25,532 nt of DNA from CAZCDS01 sp964497585 (GTDB lineage: Bacteria; Desulfobacterota; Desulfomonilia; Desulfomonilales; Desulfomonilaceae). Location: assembly GCA_964497585.1 (NCBI GenBank), contig CAZCDS010000084.1:1-25532 (forward strand). The letters run 5' to 3'. Positions 1 through 8,944 of this stretch are shown here, piece by piece (position 1 is the stretch's first letter; each line of letters begins with the position of its first letter). Below the pieces are notes generated by a model, which was given only the letters and a program-made list of their open reading frames with translations, did not search any database and had not been told where the DNA came from. A program made the translations under genes and the position numbers.

Positions 1-69
1 ATAGGAATCTGATCCCACACGCCGGTGGAACAAATGAACGGGATTTTTATAGGAAGTGCCAAAAATACC

Positions 70-1145
70 GTCCGTAATTTTTCATTTTGTACTTATCCTC
101 TGTCAAGGCTTGTGTTCTTGTGCGGGGCATGGTTCGTCAAGCAAATATGCCCAACCGGGAGAGCCTCTCTGCGACTGATTGGGAGGTAGCCATGAAGGCC
201 TCCCCCGGTCAGCGTGGGTATGTTCGTATGAGTGCCATAAGAGCTTTGTCTTGGGGTCTTCTCATGACTAGGTGGCGGAGTTGCACAACGTTTCCAAGCG
301 CGCGGTCTCCCGTTGGGTGAAGTGGTTCAACGAGCCAGGTATTGAGGGACTCGCTGACCGCGCGCAAGCAGGTCGGCCCAAAAAAATCACTCCTGAAAAG
401 GGCGCAGAATATAGGGATCTGAGTCAGCACCAGAGAAAGCCAACCACACGCATTGGACTGGCAATAAGTTCCATGGATACCTGACAAAGGAATTGGCCAA
501 CGAGATTGGCTATCGAACTGTCCTGCGTTGGCTTCATGAAGAAGGGTTCCGGCTCCAAGTCCCGCGTTCGTGGCCGAATGGACAGGACGAGGAAAAGAGA
601 AAGGCCTTTATCGAAATACTTCGAGCTTTCTTGACCGATCCGACACTGACGTCCGGTTCCTCGACCAGACAGGAGTCGAGGGAGATCCTCGGCCGAGAAG
701 AAGATGGGCGATGCGCGGAGAGAAGATCGTCGTGCCTTACGAGGGAACCCATATTCGCATGAGCGTCATGGGAAGAGTTTGCCTCAGAACAGGGGAATTC
801 TCCGCTCTGATGTTCAGCCGTGGGGATACCCAGGTCTTTCTCGATCATGCCAATCAAGAGATTGGGTTTCAGCAAACGCGCAACATACTCATCTGTGACG
901 CCGCCCCTTGGCACAAAAGCAAATCCCTCAACTGAGTTCGTTTCCGACCCGTATTCTTGCCTCCCTATTCCCCGGTGTACATCCAATCGAGAAACTCTGG
1001 ATGGTCATGGAAGCCGAATGGTTCTCAGACCTTATCGCAATGAACAGAAACCAACTCGTCGATCGCCTTTGCCAGGCTTTGAACTGGCTGTTGACCGAAA
1101 AACCGGAAATATGAAGACTCGTGCCATTAAGAGAGAATTATGGAC
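70..1145. mobile_element. Decayed IS630-type insertion sequence (approximate bounds)
   Basis: The element is inferred around the broken transposase. A candidate imperfect terminal inverted repeat pairs GTCCGTAATT at 70-79 with AATTATGGAC at 1136-1145, which match in 9 of 10 positions as reverse complements. The right candidate end lies just where recognisable sugar-permease coding sequence begins, consistent with insertion into that permease gene. No permease sequence is recognisable to the left of position 70, so the left boundary remains weak and the repeat could be chance. Confidence 0.4.
129..1114 (+). pseudogene. IS630-family transposase, broken by frameshifts
   Basis: The remains of a DDE transposase of the IS630 (Tc1/mariner-like) group are spread over several frames. 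An N-terminal piece (129-270) is followed in another frame (272-484) by a helix-turn-helix segment with NVSKRAVSRWVKWFNEPGIE and the Arg/Pro-rich linker AGRPKKI. A further piece starts at 493. The frame at about 640-935 gives the first catalytic Asp in RFLDQTGVEGDPRPRRRWAM and the second in ILICDAAPWHKSK. The frame at 908-1114 gives the catalytic Glu in PGVHPIEKLW. All three DDE motifs are visible but never in one frame, so no active enzyme can be made. The block order and spacing fit an almost full-length IS630 transposase. Family assignment is confident; the exact start is not. Confidence 0.85.
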
Positions 1146-1447
1146 ACTTACTATAGGGCCTTTGTGAGGATGGTCACTCCCATGTTGATTGCCGGAATCT
1201 TGACCGTGGTGATCTTCAGCTTCACTTTGGTACTTCAGGAATACATCTATACTATTACCTTCATCAGCGTGTCCAAGGAGTGTACGGTCAGCGTCGGAAT
1301 GTCGCCCTTTCCCGTTCACGGGGATGTGTACAACTGGGGTGCTCTCATAGGAGGCTGTCTTATTGCCTCAGTGCCGATTGCCAGTATCTAAAATTTCTTC
1401 GTGGATGGTTCATCGGCGGACTGACGCTTGGCGCTGTGAAAGGTTAA
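1140..1447 (+). pseudogene. C-terminal remnant of a MalG-type sugar ABC transporter permease
   Basis: The forward reading starts at the cytoplasmic EAA-loop region (YYRAFVRMVTPMLIAGIL) and runs through membrane segments typical of carbohydrate ABC permeases of the MalG/UgpE type. A TAA at 1389-1391 falls where the family has Tyr (the original was probably YNFF). A single-base loss near 1408 then shifts the frame. After it the typical family ending FIGGLTLGAVKG and a stop (TAA 1445-1447) are read. Everything upstream of the EAA region is missing and replaced by the IS630 remnant. The gene is therefore truncated at the front and carries a nonsense mutation and a frameshift. No other sugar ABC components are seen nearby, so it is a relic of a lost or displaced operon. 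Confidence 0.75.
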
Positions 1448-1830
1448 GGACCAACCTGCGAAGGATACATAGGAAGCGACCCCCCATATCTGTGCGCTTG
1501 CGGGACTACGGTCCCGTCTTTTTTCCTCGCCTTGATTTCATCGAGCCATTTGCCGTCGCGCTCAAGCACGTGGAACATTTCGTCGAGTCGCTCCTCGATC
1601 TCCCGGAAAGTCCGGAAAGGTTTGCCATAGATTTGGCGGGTATCGTCAATGTCCCATAATCTGAGAAAGGTCGGGTTGACATAGGTCATGTTGCCTTCCA
1701 AATCGGCTGTGGCAACGGCGCTTGATGCTGAATGATCCATACGACCCTTTTCTTTCAATTCATCGATCCGCCAGCGGATCTCCTTAAGTTCGTTGACGAG
1801 TTCCTGCTTTGTCTTGACGTTGTCCTCCAT
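1444..1830 (-). pseudogene. Truncated PAS-domain protein (sensor fragment)
   Basis: A 128-residue reverse-strand frame starts with a charged, probably coiled-coil segment (KTKQELVNELKEIRWRIDEL). It continues into a PAS fold: ATADLEGNMTYVNPTFLRLW, then GKPF and a region ending EIKARKKDGTVV. PAS proteins of this type normally continue with the last beta strands, an ITERK-type linker and an output domain such as a histidine kinase. Here the similarity stops after KKDGT and the frame ends in unrelated residues overlapping the permease remnant on the other strand. I read it as the 5' part of a signalling gene cut off by rearrangement. It could still be expressed as a short PAS-only protein, but the abrupt end argues against function. 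Confidence 0.6.
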
Positions 1831-2183
1831 GGGGAGTCTCCATGACGTTGGCGATCGCCGTTGGGGCAGCCCGGGACGAAAAGTCCAGCGAATTCAGGTC
1901 CAATACAACGCATAGGACTGAGCATATGCAGTCAACCACGAGAGCCAGCGACCTCCATCGCAAGAGGAATTCAATTCATGCTTGAACCGATCTCCGATTC
2001 GGGATATTTTCGATTCAATTCGTTTCAAGCGGTTTTCTCGTCACCTCCGGGCCGCTGGAGCTCCTGGACGGAATTCGCGCCGCTCTTCGCGTAATAGTCG
2101 GCGGGAAATGAGATCTTGTCCTGGTTCCCCACACATGTCCGCTGCATATACCGAGAGAACGGCTACCGCGGATTCGAGGAGGA
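1831..2183. other. Intergenic region with no recognisable gene
   Basis: These 350 bases lie between the divergently oriented PAS fragment and the TAXI receptor gene. I see only short frames without family resemblance and some repeated AATTCAATTC-like words near 1970-2030. The promoter of the downstream transporter gene should lie here, but I cannot point to a convincing -35/-10 pair. Confidence 0.5.
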
Positions 2184-3170
2184 ATGATGAAGAAGCTGGT
2201 GCTAATCATACCGTTCATATTGGTATTCCTCGTGCCGGTGAACCAGGCAGCGGCACGCACAAAGTTCGTCACCATAGGGACCGGCGGAGTCACCGGGGTG
2301 TACTATCCCACCGGCGGCGCGATCAGTAGTCTCCTGAACAAGAAGCGCAAAGTGTACGGACTGAAGGTGACCGTAGAGGCTACCGGCGGCTCGGTCTTCA
2401 ATATCAATGCACTCGTTTCGGGTGACATGGAGCTTGCCCTCGCGCAGTCGGACCGGGCCATGCAAGCATGGGACGGTCTGGCCGAGTGGAAGAACGTAGG
2501 TCCCTGCAGGAATCTGCGAGGAGTCTTGACTCTGCATTCCGAGACTGTATGCCTCATTGCGACCGTGGAGAGCGGAATCAGGAAGTGCTCGGACCTCAAG
2601 GGAAAGATCGTGGCCATCGGCAATCCCGGATCGGGGACTCGGCAGAACTCTCTGGACGCCATGTCCACTTGCGGGCTGACGATCACAGACCCTGCTCAGG
2701 CGGAGGAGATCAAGGCGGCAGAGGCCGCGGGCCTGCTTCAGGACGGGAGACTTGACGCCTATTTCTACACCGTGGGACATCCCAACGGTTCCATCAAGGA
2801 AGCCGCGGCGGGGAGAACCGAAGTGCGATTCGTTCCCTTGCCGAACTCCGCGCAACTCATTGCCAAAAAGCCCTTCTATACAAAGGCCGTCATCCCGATC
2901 AGATTTTATCCGGGAGTCCAAAACAAGAAGGATGTCCCTACGTTCGGCGTGAAAGCCTGCCTGCTGACTACGACCAAGGTTCCGGAAGACATCATTTACG
3001 CGGTCACCAAGGAGGTCTTCGAGAATTTCGACACCTTCAGGAAGCTCCACCCGGCCTTCTCTACACTCAAGAGAGAGGAGATGGTGCAGGGGATGCCGAT
3101 TCCGTTTCACCGGGGAGCGATCAAGTACTTCAAAGAGGCAGGACTGGCCAAGTACATCAGAGAGAAGTAA
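2184..3170 (+). CDS. TAXI family TRAP transporter solute-binding receptor
   Basis: This is the periplasmic receptor that captures a substrate and hands it to a Na+-coupled TRAP permease. It has 328 residues, usual for the family. It begins with a signal peptide (Lys-Lys, then a hydrophobic stretch to about residue 20, cleavage around AAA-RT). It continues with the TAXI hallmark FVTIGTGGVTGVYYPTGGAI. Conserved family blocks follow: DMELALAQSD, LKGKIVAIGNPGSGTRQN near residues 140-155, and DAYFYTVGHPNG near 190. GAGGAGG at 2176-2182 is the ribosome site. Two ATG codons follow (2184 and 2187), and the second has the better spacing. The fused permease gene lies downstream on the same strand, so the two should form one transporter. 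Substrate is unknown; TAXI receptors have been linked to glutamate, small organic acids and other anions, but nothing here decides it. Confidence 0.93.
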   Translation: MMKKLVLIIPFILVFLVPVNQAAARTKFVTIGTGGVTGVYYPTGGAISSLLNKKRKVYGLKVTVEATGGSVFNINALVSGDMELALAQSDRAMQAWDGLAEWKNVGPCRNLRGVLTLHSETVCLIATVESGIRKCSDLKGKIVAIGNPGSGTRQNSLDAMSTCGLTITDPAQAEEIKAAEAAGLLQDGRLDAYFYTVGHPNGSIKEAAAGRTEVRFVPLPNSAQLIAKKPFYTKAVIPIRFYPGVQNKKDVPTFGVKACLLTTTKVPEDIIYAVTKEVFENFDTFRKLHPAFSTLKREEMVQGMPIPFHRGAIKYFKEAGLAKYIREK

Positions 3171-3240
3171 GCTGGCTTATAGCGCGTGATACTGACTACC
3201 ATGGATAGAACGGTGCAATGAAATATGCGTGGCCCCTCGC

Positions 3241-3258
3241 CCCCCTTGACACAGGGGG
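3241..3258 (+). repeat. GC-rich stem-loop between receptor and permease genes
   Basis: CCCCCT (3241-3246) and AGGGGG (3253-3258) pair perfectly around a six-base loop, followed by another G-run at 3261-3266. The hairpin lies 70 bases after the receptor stop and about 90 bases before the permease start. Its make-up (C-run, short spacer, G-run, second G-run) resembles dispersed palindromic repeats common in Desulfobacterota genomes. It could also stabilise the receptor mRNA or dampen read-through into the permease. There is no T-run, so it is not a standard terminator. Confidence 0.45.
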
Positions 3259-3346
3259 ATGGGGGGATTCCGCCTGCCGGGTGCATGGAAGGATGAGACG
3301 AAATTCTGTCTGCTGGAAGGCCTGGTGCGAACAGTCTCCGTAGAAG

Positions 3347-5404
3347 GTGACTGTTAGGCAAATTCGTGATAAGAGCGTACATGTGGACCCACCGGCTGCC
3401 ATTGACGTGAAGACGCTCGACGAGGTCCCCGAGGCGGAGCAACAGTGGGCCCGTTATCTGGTGGCGGTGATTGCGATATCATGGTCTGCGTTTCAGCTTT
3501 CCATCGCGAGTTTTCTCATCCTTGACAGTTTGGCGATCCGTGCGATCCATCTGGGATTTGCGATCCTCATTGTCTTCCTATCCTACCCGTTCCTCAGGGG
3601 AGAACATAAGGGCTTGCTGTCGGTCGTGACGCGCGCGCGGGGCCGGGTCGGCCCGCTCGCTCTCATTGTCGCTTCGTTCGGTTGTTTCTCTGCCGTCTAC
3701 ATCTTCCTGGACTATCAGGGAATCAGTCAACGCCAAGGACTACCCTTGTTCCGGGACATGGTTTTCGGCATCATGCTCATCGTCCTTTTGCTGGAAGCGT
3801 CTCGCCGAGTGGTAGGTCCTGCGCTGCCGATCATCTCGATCGTCTTTATCCTGTACGCGCTTTACGGAAATCATATGCCGGACTTCTTGGCTTTCAAGGG
3901 CGTTTCCGTCAGGCGTCTGCTTGGCCAGTTGACCATGTCCACGGAGGGGATTTACGGCATTCCGCTGGACGTGTCCGCCAACATCGTCTTTCTCTTTGTC
4001 CTCTTCGGAGCCATGCTGGAGCGGGCCGGCGCGGGAACGTACTTCATTCGCCTTGCACTCAGTGTACTCGGGACCTTCCGGGGAGGCCCGGCGAAGGCCG
4101 CGGTCCTGGCAAGCGGACTGACAGGAATGGTCTCAGGATCGAGCATCGCAAACATCGTGACAACGGGGACTTTCACGATTCCGCTGATGAAGAAGGTGGG
4201 ATATCCCGCGAAAAAGGCAGCCGCGGTGGAGGTGGCCGCGAGCACGGACGGACAACTCGCGCCGCCGATCATGGGGGCGGCCGCGTTCATCATCGCGGAA
4301 TACGTGAACATAACGTACATCGACGTGGTCAGGGCCGCGCTTGTCCCGGCGCTCGTATCCTATGCCGCGCTGATGTACATCACGCACGTTGAGGCCTGCA
4401 AATTGGGAATCAAGGGAATGGCCCGCGAGGAGACGCCCCGCTTTATGGAGGTCTTCGTCAGCGGCCTGCAGTATATGATTCCCATTGCCGTGCTGGTCGT
4501 GGAACTTATCTATTTCAGACATTCTCCTCAGTTGGCGGCCTTTCGCGCGATCGTCGTGTTGGCCGTAATCATCCTCTTCCAATTTCCCTATCGCGCCGTG
4601 AAGCGAGGGGAATCGTTCGCGAAAGGCATATGGGCTGCAATTGACGTTCTTATCTCAAGCCTTGAGGCCGGCGCGCGCAACATGGTCTCCGTGGCCGTGG
4701 CGACCGCGTGCGCGGGGATCATCGTCGGTGTGGTGACCCTGGGGCTTGGCGGCCTGATCACCGAAGTGATCGATGTGCTCAGCGGAGGGAGCCTCTACGC
4801 GATGCTCCTTATCACCGCGGTGGCCTGTCTCATCATCGGCATGGGGCTCCCGACGACTGCGACCTACATCGTCATGGCGTCGCTCACAGCTCCCGCCATG
4901 GTATCTATTGGAGAGTTGCACGGAATAGTCGTTCCGCTCATTGCAGCACATCTTTTCTGTTTCTATTTCGGGATCCTCGCCGACGACACGCCGCCGGTGG
5001 GTCTTGCCTCGTACGCGGCAGCTGCGATCGCCCGATCGGAACCGATCCCAACCGGTCTGCAGGGGTTTACCTACGACATTAGAACCGCAATCCTTCCGTT
5101 CATGTTCATCTTCAATCACGAACTGCTCCTTATCGGCGTGAACAATGTGCCTCAGGCGCTCCTCGTGACCGTCACCGCGGGAATCGGAGCCGTGGCCTTT
5201 GTTTCGGCGACTCAAGGATGGTTCGCCACCGCCAATCGCTGGTACGAGGTCCCGGTTCTCCTTGCCGTCACGCTGATCATGATGAGACCAGCGCTCCTCG
5301 CTGACTGGGTGGGGTTGCCTCACCCGTACCTGGCATATGTCGTGGGGCTGGTTCTGTACGGGAGCGTTTATGCGCTTCAGCGGTCGAGGCGAGTTTCCGA
5401 GTAA
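3347..5404 (+). CDS. TRAP transporter permease, fused small and large (DctQM-type) subunits, TAXI class
   Basis: This integral membrane permease drives Na+- or H+-coupled uptake of the ligand delivered by the TAXI receptor. It has 685 residues, the size of fused 4TM/12TM permeases. An N-terminal membrane part (roughly residues 35-170) corresponds to the small DctQ-like subunit. The rest is DctM-like, with conserved blocks GSSIANIVTTGTFTIPLMKK, STDGQLAPPIMGAAAFIIAE, GMGLPTTATYIVMASLTAPA and FGILADDTPPVGLASYAAAA. These are diagnostic of TAXI-class permeases. The start is uncertain: GTG at 3347 gives the longest frame, GTG at 3383 is an alternative, and neither has a strong ribosome site. The gene follows its receptor by 176 bases and precedes a LysR regulator on the same strand. 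Confidence 0.93.
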   Translation: MTVRQIRDKSVHVDPPAAIDVKTLDEVPEAEQQWARYLVAVIAISWSAFQLSIASFLILDSLAIRAIHLGFAILIVFLSYPFLRGEHKGLLSVVTRARGRVGPLALIVASFGCFSAVYIFLDYQGISQRQGLPLFRDMVFGIMLIVLLLEASRRVVGPALPIISIVFILYALYGNHMPDFLAFKGVSVRRLLGQLTMSTEGIYGIPLDVSANIVFLFVLFGAMLERAGAGTYFIRLALSVLGTFRGGPAKAAVLASGLTGMVSGSSIANIVTTGTFTIPLMKKVGYPAKKAAAVEVAASTDGQLAPPIMGAAAFIIAEYVNITYIDVVRAALVPALVSYAALMYITHVEACKLGIKGMAREETPRFMEVFVSGLQYMIPIAVLVVELIYFRHSPQLAAFRAIVVLAVIILFQFPYRAVKRGESFAKGIWAAIDVLISSLEAGARNMVSVAVATACAGIIVGVVTLGLGGLITEVIDVLSGGSLYAMLLITAVACLIIGMGLPTTATYIVMASLTAPAMVSIGELHGIVVPLIAAHLFCFYFGILADDTPPVGLASYAAAAIARSEPIPTGLQGFTYDIRTAILPFMFIFNHELLLIGVNNVPQALLVTVTAGIGAVAFVSATQGWFATANRWYEVPVLLAVTLIMMRPALLADWVGLPHPYLAYVVGLVLYGSVYALQRSRRVSE

Positions 5405-5571
5405 TTCGGACTCTTCTCGGATGAGTTCATAGGACGATTGGTGCTCGGGTAAGTGATATCATGACCTTGGGACGGTGAATGCCGAATATCCTTTCTGTCT
5501 CTGTACCTTTGTGGTTCAATAAAGTTGAAGCGACATCCTCGCAGGGAATGATCGCGCGGAAGGATTTGTCT

Positions 5572-6480
5572 ATGGAGATGAGGCGTCTGGAGGTTTTCTG
5601 CAAAGTGGTGGAGTTGAAGAGCTTCACCAAGGCCGCGGAGGCCCTCCATCTGTCACAGCCAACGGTAAGCGAGCATATCCGGGCGCTCGAGGAAATACTC
5701 GACGAGAAGATGATCGACCGGCTTGGAAGGGAGGCTCTGCCCACTCCTGCCGGCCAGGTCTTCTACAGGTACGCCAGGAATATTCTCCAGCTCCGTGAGG
5801 AAGCCGTTCAGGCTCTCGCTCAATTCAAAGGGGAGCTTTCGGGGCACCTCATGCTCGGCGCGAGCACGATTCCCGGAACGTACGTCCTGCCCAAACTGAT
5901 AGCCGCCTTCAAGCGCGACAATCCTGCCGTCAGGATCACCCTGCGTGTTGCGGATTCCGCTGAGGTTGCTGAAGCATTGCTGGAAGGCTCAATCGAAGCC
6001 GGGGTCATCGGGTCACTCCCTGCTGACAGGAGGCTGGTTTCCCAGGAGCTCTTCTCGGACGAACTCGTGCTTGCAATCCACTCGGGACATCCATGGGCTA
6101 AGAAGGGCAAGATCGATCTGTCCGAATTGCCCGACGAGCCTTTCATCATGCGTGAGCCCGGCTCGGGAACCCGAACCGTAATGAGCCGGATCCTCCAGGA
6201 GCATGGCTTCGACCTGTCCGGATTGAAGGTCGTCGCGGAAATGGGCAGTACTGAAGCGGTTCTACAGGGAATCAAACAGGGCATCGGGGCTTCCGTACTC
6301 TCTCGACAGGCGGTAGACGAGCATCTGGACTGTGGCTTCCTCGCGGTTGCGGAAATAGAGCAGATTCGGTTCACCCGTCCGCTCTATCTGATTCAGCGCA
6401 GGGGGCGGCAGGCTTCACCGCTCTGCACGGCCTTTCTGGACTTTCTCTGCGAATCCGCCCCTCCCTCTGCGGCAGAATGA
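5572..6480 (+). CDS. LysR-type transcriptional regulator
   Basis: This is a DNA-binding regulator of about 302 residues, the normal LysR length. The N-terminal winged helix-turn-helix reads RRLEVFCKVVELKSFTKAAE followed by ALHLSQPTVSEHIRALEE. The dimerisation helix follows (YARNILQLREEAVQAL). The C-terminal effector-binding domain begins near GHLMLGASTIPGTYVLPKL, a segment resembling CysB/CysL-type members. The frame is open from an ATG at 5479, but ATG 5572 is preferred because GGAAGGA at 5558-5564 lies seven bases before it and the family consensus starts there. Its position between the TAXI-TRAP genes and the acylase gene, all on one strand, suggests it controls one or both. The effector is unknown. 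Confidence 0.92.
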   Translation: MEMRRLEVFCKVVELKSFTKAAEALHLSQPTVSEHIRALEEILDEKMIDRLGREALPTPAGQVFYRYARNILQLREEAVQALAQFKGELSGHLMLGASTIPGTYVLPKLIAAFKRDNPAVRITLRVADSAEVAEALLEGSIEAGVIGSLPADRRLVSQELFSDELVLAIHSGHPWAKKGKIDLSELPDEPFIMREPGSGTRTVMSRILQEHGFDLSGLKVVAEMGSTEAVLQGIKQGIGASVLSRQAVDEHLDCGFLAVAEIEQIRFTRPLYLIQRRGRQASPLCTAFLDFLCESAPPSAAE

Positions 6481-6523
6481 ACAGGCCTGCATCAGCTTTC
6501 CAATTGCGCGCAATGGATCACCG

Positions 6524-8851
6524 ATGAACCCTTTAAAACTGCTATTTCGTCTGCTCCTCGGCAGGAGGCTCCCGATCACGGCGGGCACCGTTGCAGTCCC
6601 AGGTTTGGAGGGAGATGTGCTTATCCGCCGCGACGGGTACGGCATCCCGTACATCCGTGCTGAGCGAGCAAAGGACGCGCTCTTCGGCCTCGGCTTCTGC
6701 CAGGGACAGGACCGGACGTTTCAGGTGGAATTGTTGGCCAGGGTGACTCGGGGAACCTTGGCTGAGTTGGTCGGCGCGGAGGCCCTCCCGGTTGATCGGT
6801 TGTCACGACGGATCGGGTTTCGGAAATCTGCCGAGCGTCAACTGCCCCTGCTCGACGAGGAGACTTCGAGCCTCATCACTGCGTTCGCCCGCGGAGTCAC
6901 CGCAGGATCGACGCAGGGTTGCGGCCGAGTTCCCCACGAGTTTACCCTGTTGAGAAGCAAGCCGTCGGGTTACGACACGACGGACGTGCTCGGCCTGATC
7001 AAACTCATTTCCTTTGAACTGGCCTGCAATTGGGATGTGGAGTTGGCCCGCCTGAAGATGCTCACCGAGGATGGACCGGAAGCGGTCAAAGCCCTGGATC
7101 CTGCCTATCCGGAATGGCAACCGGTCACATCGGAGCCCTACGGAACCTCGGGGCCGACCCTGGACCGCCTGGGCGAGGACCTCGATTTGTTCGTCTCGGT
7201 CGTCGGCCCCCCGCCCATGTCTAACAACTGGGCTATATCTGGAGAGAAGACGGCCACGGGCAGCCCCATCCTTGCAAACGATCCCCATCTTCCTCCCATG
7301 CTGCCTCCCCACTGGTACCTCGCACACATGCGTTGTCCCGAGTGGGGAGTGGCCGGAGCCTCCTTCGTAGGGGCTCCGATCTTTGCGGCCGGGCACAACG
7401 GATACGCGGCGTGGGGAGTTACCAACGGATTCGTGGACAACACCGACCTGTTCCTGGAAGAGATCGGGCCTGACGGGGCGAGCGTCCGGGAAGGCGACCG
7501 TTTCGTCCCGTGCGGAGTGCGGTCGGAATCCATTGTGGTGAAGGGTGGCCAAGACGTGGTGGAACAGGTCCTCGAGACGCGTCGGGGGCCGATCATCGGT
7601 CCCGCATTGGAAGGCGGGTTTCAAGCGGTCTCGCTCATGGCAACGTGGCTTCGGGAAGAGCCGCTCGAACGCCTCTTCGAACCGTACCGGGCCGGTTCCT
7701 TCCGAGAATTCCGCAAGGCATTTGCCCAATGGCCTTGTCCCCCCCAGAACATGGTGTACGCGGACTCGTCCGGGACCATCGGATGGTTCCTCGTGGGCAA
7801 GGCTCCACGGCGCCGCAAGGGCCGGGGAACCATTCCGCTGCCAGGCTGGGATCAAGAGGTCGGATGGCACGAAGACCCGATCCCCTTTGACGAGATGCCC
7901 TGGCTCGAGAATCCGGAACATGGTTTTGTCGCGACTGCCAATACCTTGGCAACACGGGGAGGAGAGAATCCTTACCTCGGCGTCGATTGCATCGACGGGT
8001 ACCGCCTGAGCCGCCTGGTGGAGGCTCTCGGATCGCGCAACGACTGGGACGGGAGCAGTGTCCGAGGGCTCCAGATGGACGAGGAATCGATGGTCTGGCA
8101 AGAGCTTCGCGAGACCTTGCTCCGCGTGCCCCCAACGACTGACGAGGTCCGGCTCGCGCTCGAACTCATGGAGAGCCGGCCTGGAACTGTGTCCCTGGAT
8201 TCCCCCGCTGCCACGGTATTCGAGATGTTCATTGCCGAGATGAGTCGGCGGGTGGCGCGCGCAAAGGCCCCCCGTTCCTCGGAATGGGCGCTCGGGAAAT
8301 CCACCAACCGGATCGCGCCATACAGCCTCTTCGTGGTTCGCCGAGTGGGACACCTTGTTCGACTGCTCCGGGAGCAGCCGCAAGTATGGTTCGACGCTCC
8401 ATGGCCCGATGTGATGGCTGATGCTCTGACACAGGTCGTGAGAACCTTGCAGAGCACATTCGGTCCCGATCCCAAGGGATGGGCGTGGGGGGTCTGCCGA
8501 CCGTTGACCCTTCGACACCCGCTCGGCGAGCGGAAGGTTCTTCGCGGAATATTTAATCTCGGGCCGTTCCCTTTCGGAGGAGACACCAATACGGTGAACC
8601 AAGCCGCGGTACCACCGCAGGATGCTTTGGGGAATCCGCTGGCGATCGCTTCGCTGCGCGCGGTAATCGACGTGGGCGACTGGGATGCGAGTCTCTTCTC
8701 GTTACCCGGAGGCCAGTGCGGCAACCCTCTGTCGGCTCACTATGACGATCTCCTCCCGTTCTGGGTCCGAGGGGACGGTGTACCCGTCGCCTGGTGCGAG
8801 AGGGCTGTGGAGAATGTTACGCGGTCCGTGCTTCGGTTGATACCGTCTTGA
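6524..8851 (+). CDS. Penicillin acylase (Ntn-hydrolase) family protein
   Basis: Members hydrolyse amide bonds in N-acyl compounds such as penicillins, N-acyl-homoserine lactones and other acyl amides, and mature by self-cleavage. The 775 residues match the single-chain precursor length. The alpha-part motif VLIRRDGYGIPYIRAE and the GFCQGQDRTFQVEL block appear first. The cleavage site is PPMSNNWAISGEKT, making Ser233 the probable N-terminal nucleophile of the beta chain. LANDPHLPPMLPPHWYL and GHNGYAAWGVTNGFVDNTDL follow as expected. The C-terminal part has RHPLGERKVLRGIFN and the usual NTVNQA and GGQCGNPLSAHYDD segments. I see no clear signal peptide, although residues 1-12 are weakly hydrophobic, so the protein may stay in the cytoplasm or be anchored. 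The LysR gene ends 43 bases upstream. The real substrate cannot be read from sequence. Confidence 0.93.
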   Translation: MNPLKLLFRLLLGRRLPITAGTVAVPGLEGDVLIRRDGYGIPYIRAERAKDALFGLGFCQGQDRTFQVELLARVTRGTLAELVGAEALPVDRLSRRIGFRKSAERQLPLLDEETSSLITAFARGVTAGSTQGCGRVPHEFTLLRSKPSGYDTTDVLGLIKLISFELACNWDVELARLKMLTEDGPEAVKALDPAYPEWQPVTSEPYGTSGPTLDRLGEDLDLFVSVVGPPPMSNNWAISGEKTATGSPILANDPHLPPMLPPHWYLAHMRCPEWGVAGASFVGAPIFAAGHNGYAAWGVTNGFVDNTDLFLEEIGPDGASVREGDRFVPCGVRSESIVVKGGQDVVEQVLETRRGPIIGPALEGGFQAVSLMATWLREEPLERLFEPYRAGSFREFRKAFAQWPCPPQNMVYADSSGTIGWFLVGKAPRRRKGRGTIPLPGWDQEVGWHEDPIPFDEMPWLENPEHGFVATANTLATRGGENPYLGVDCIDGYRLSRLVEALGSRNDWDGSSVRGLQMDEESMVWQELRETLLRVPPTTDEVRLALELMESRPGTVSLDSPAATVFEMFIAEMSRRVARAKAPRSSEWALGKSTNRIAPYSLFVVRRVGHLVRLLREQPQVWFDAPWPDVMADALTQVVRTLQSTFGPDPKGWAWGVCRPLTLRHPLGERKVLRGIFNLGPFPFGGDTNTVNQAAVPPQDALGNPLAIASLRAVIDVGDWDASLFSLPGGQCGNPLSAHYDDLLPFWVRGDGVPVAWCERAVENVTRSVLRLIPS

Positions 8852-8944
8852 TCGTGAGAGCTTGCTTTTGACGCATCCACCAGAGCTGTTCCATAATTCG
8901 TAACAGACCGGCATTGAGAATATGGTTGGCTACGGACGGCTCTC

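Noticed and set aside
2202..3110. A 302-codon reverse-strand frame opposite the TAXI receptor gene
   Set aside because: It is a shadow of a clearly recognised family; no start signal or protein-like composition.
4655..5323. A reverse-strand frame opposite the TRAP permease
   Set aside because: The translation is extremely rich in Arg, His, Asp and Gly, typical of the antisense of a membrane protein gene.
6803..8602. A 599-codon reverse-strand frame opposite the acylase gene
   Set aside because: It mirrors the codon structure of a well-supported gene on the other strand in GC-rich DNA. Its product is Arg/His-rich and matches no family.
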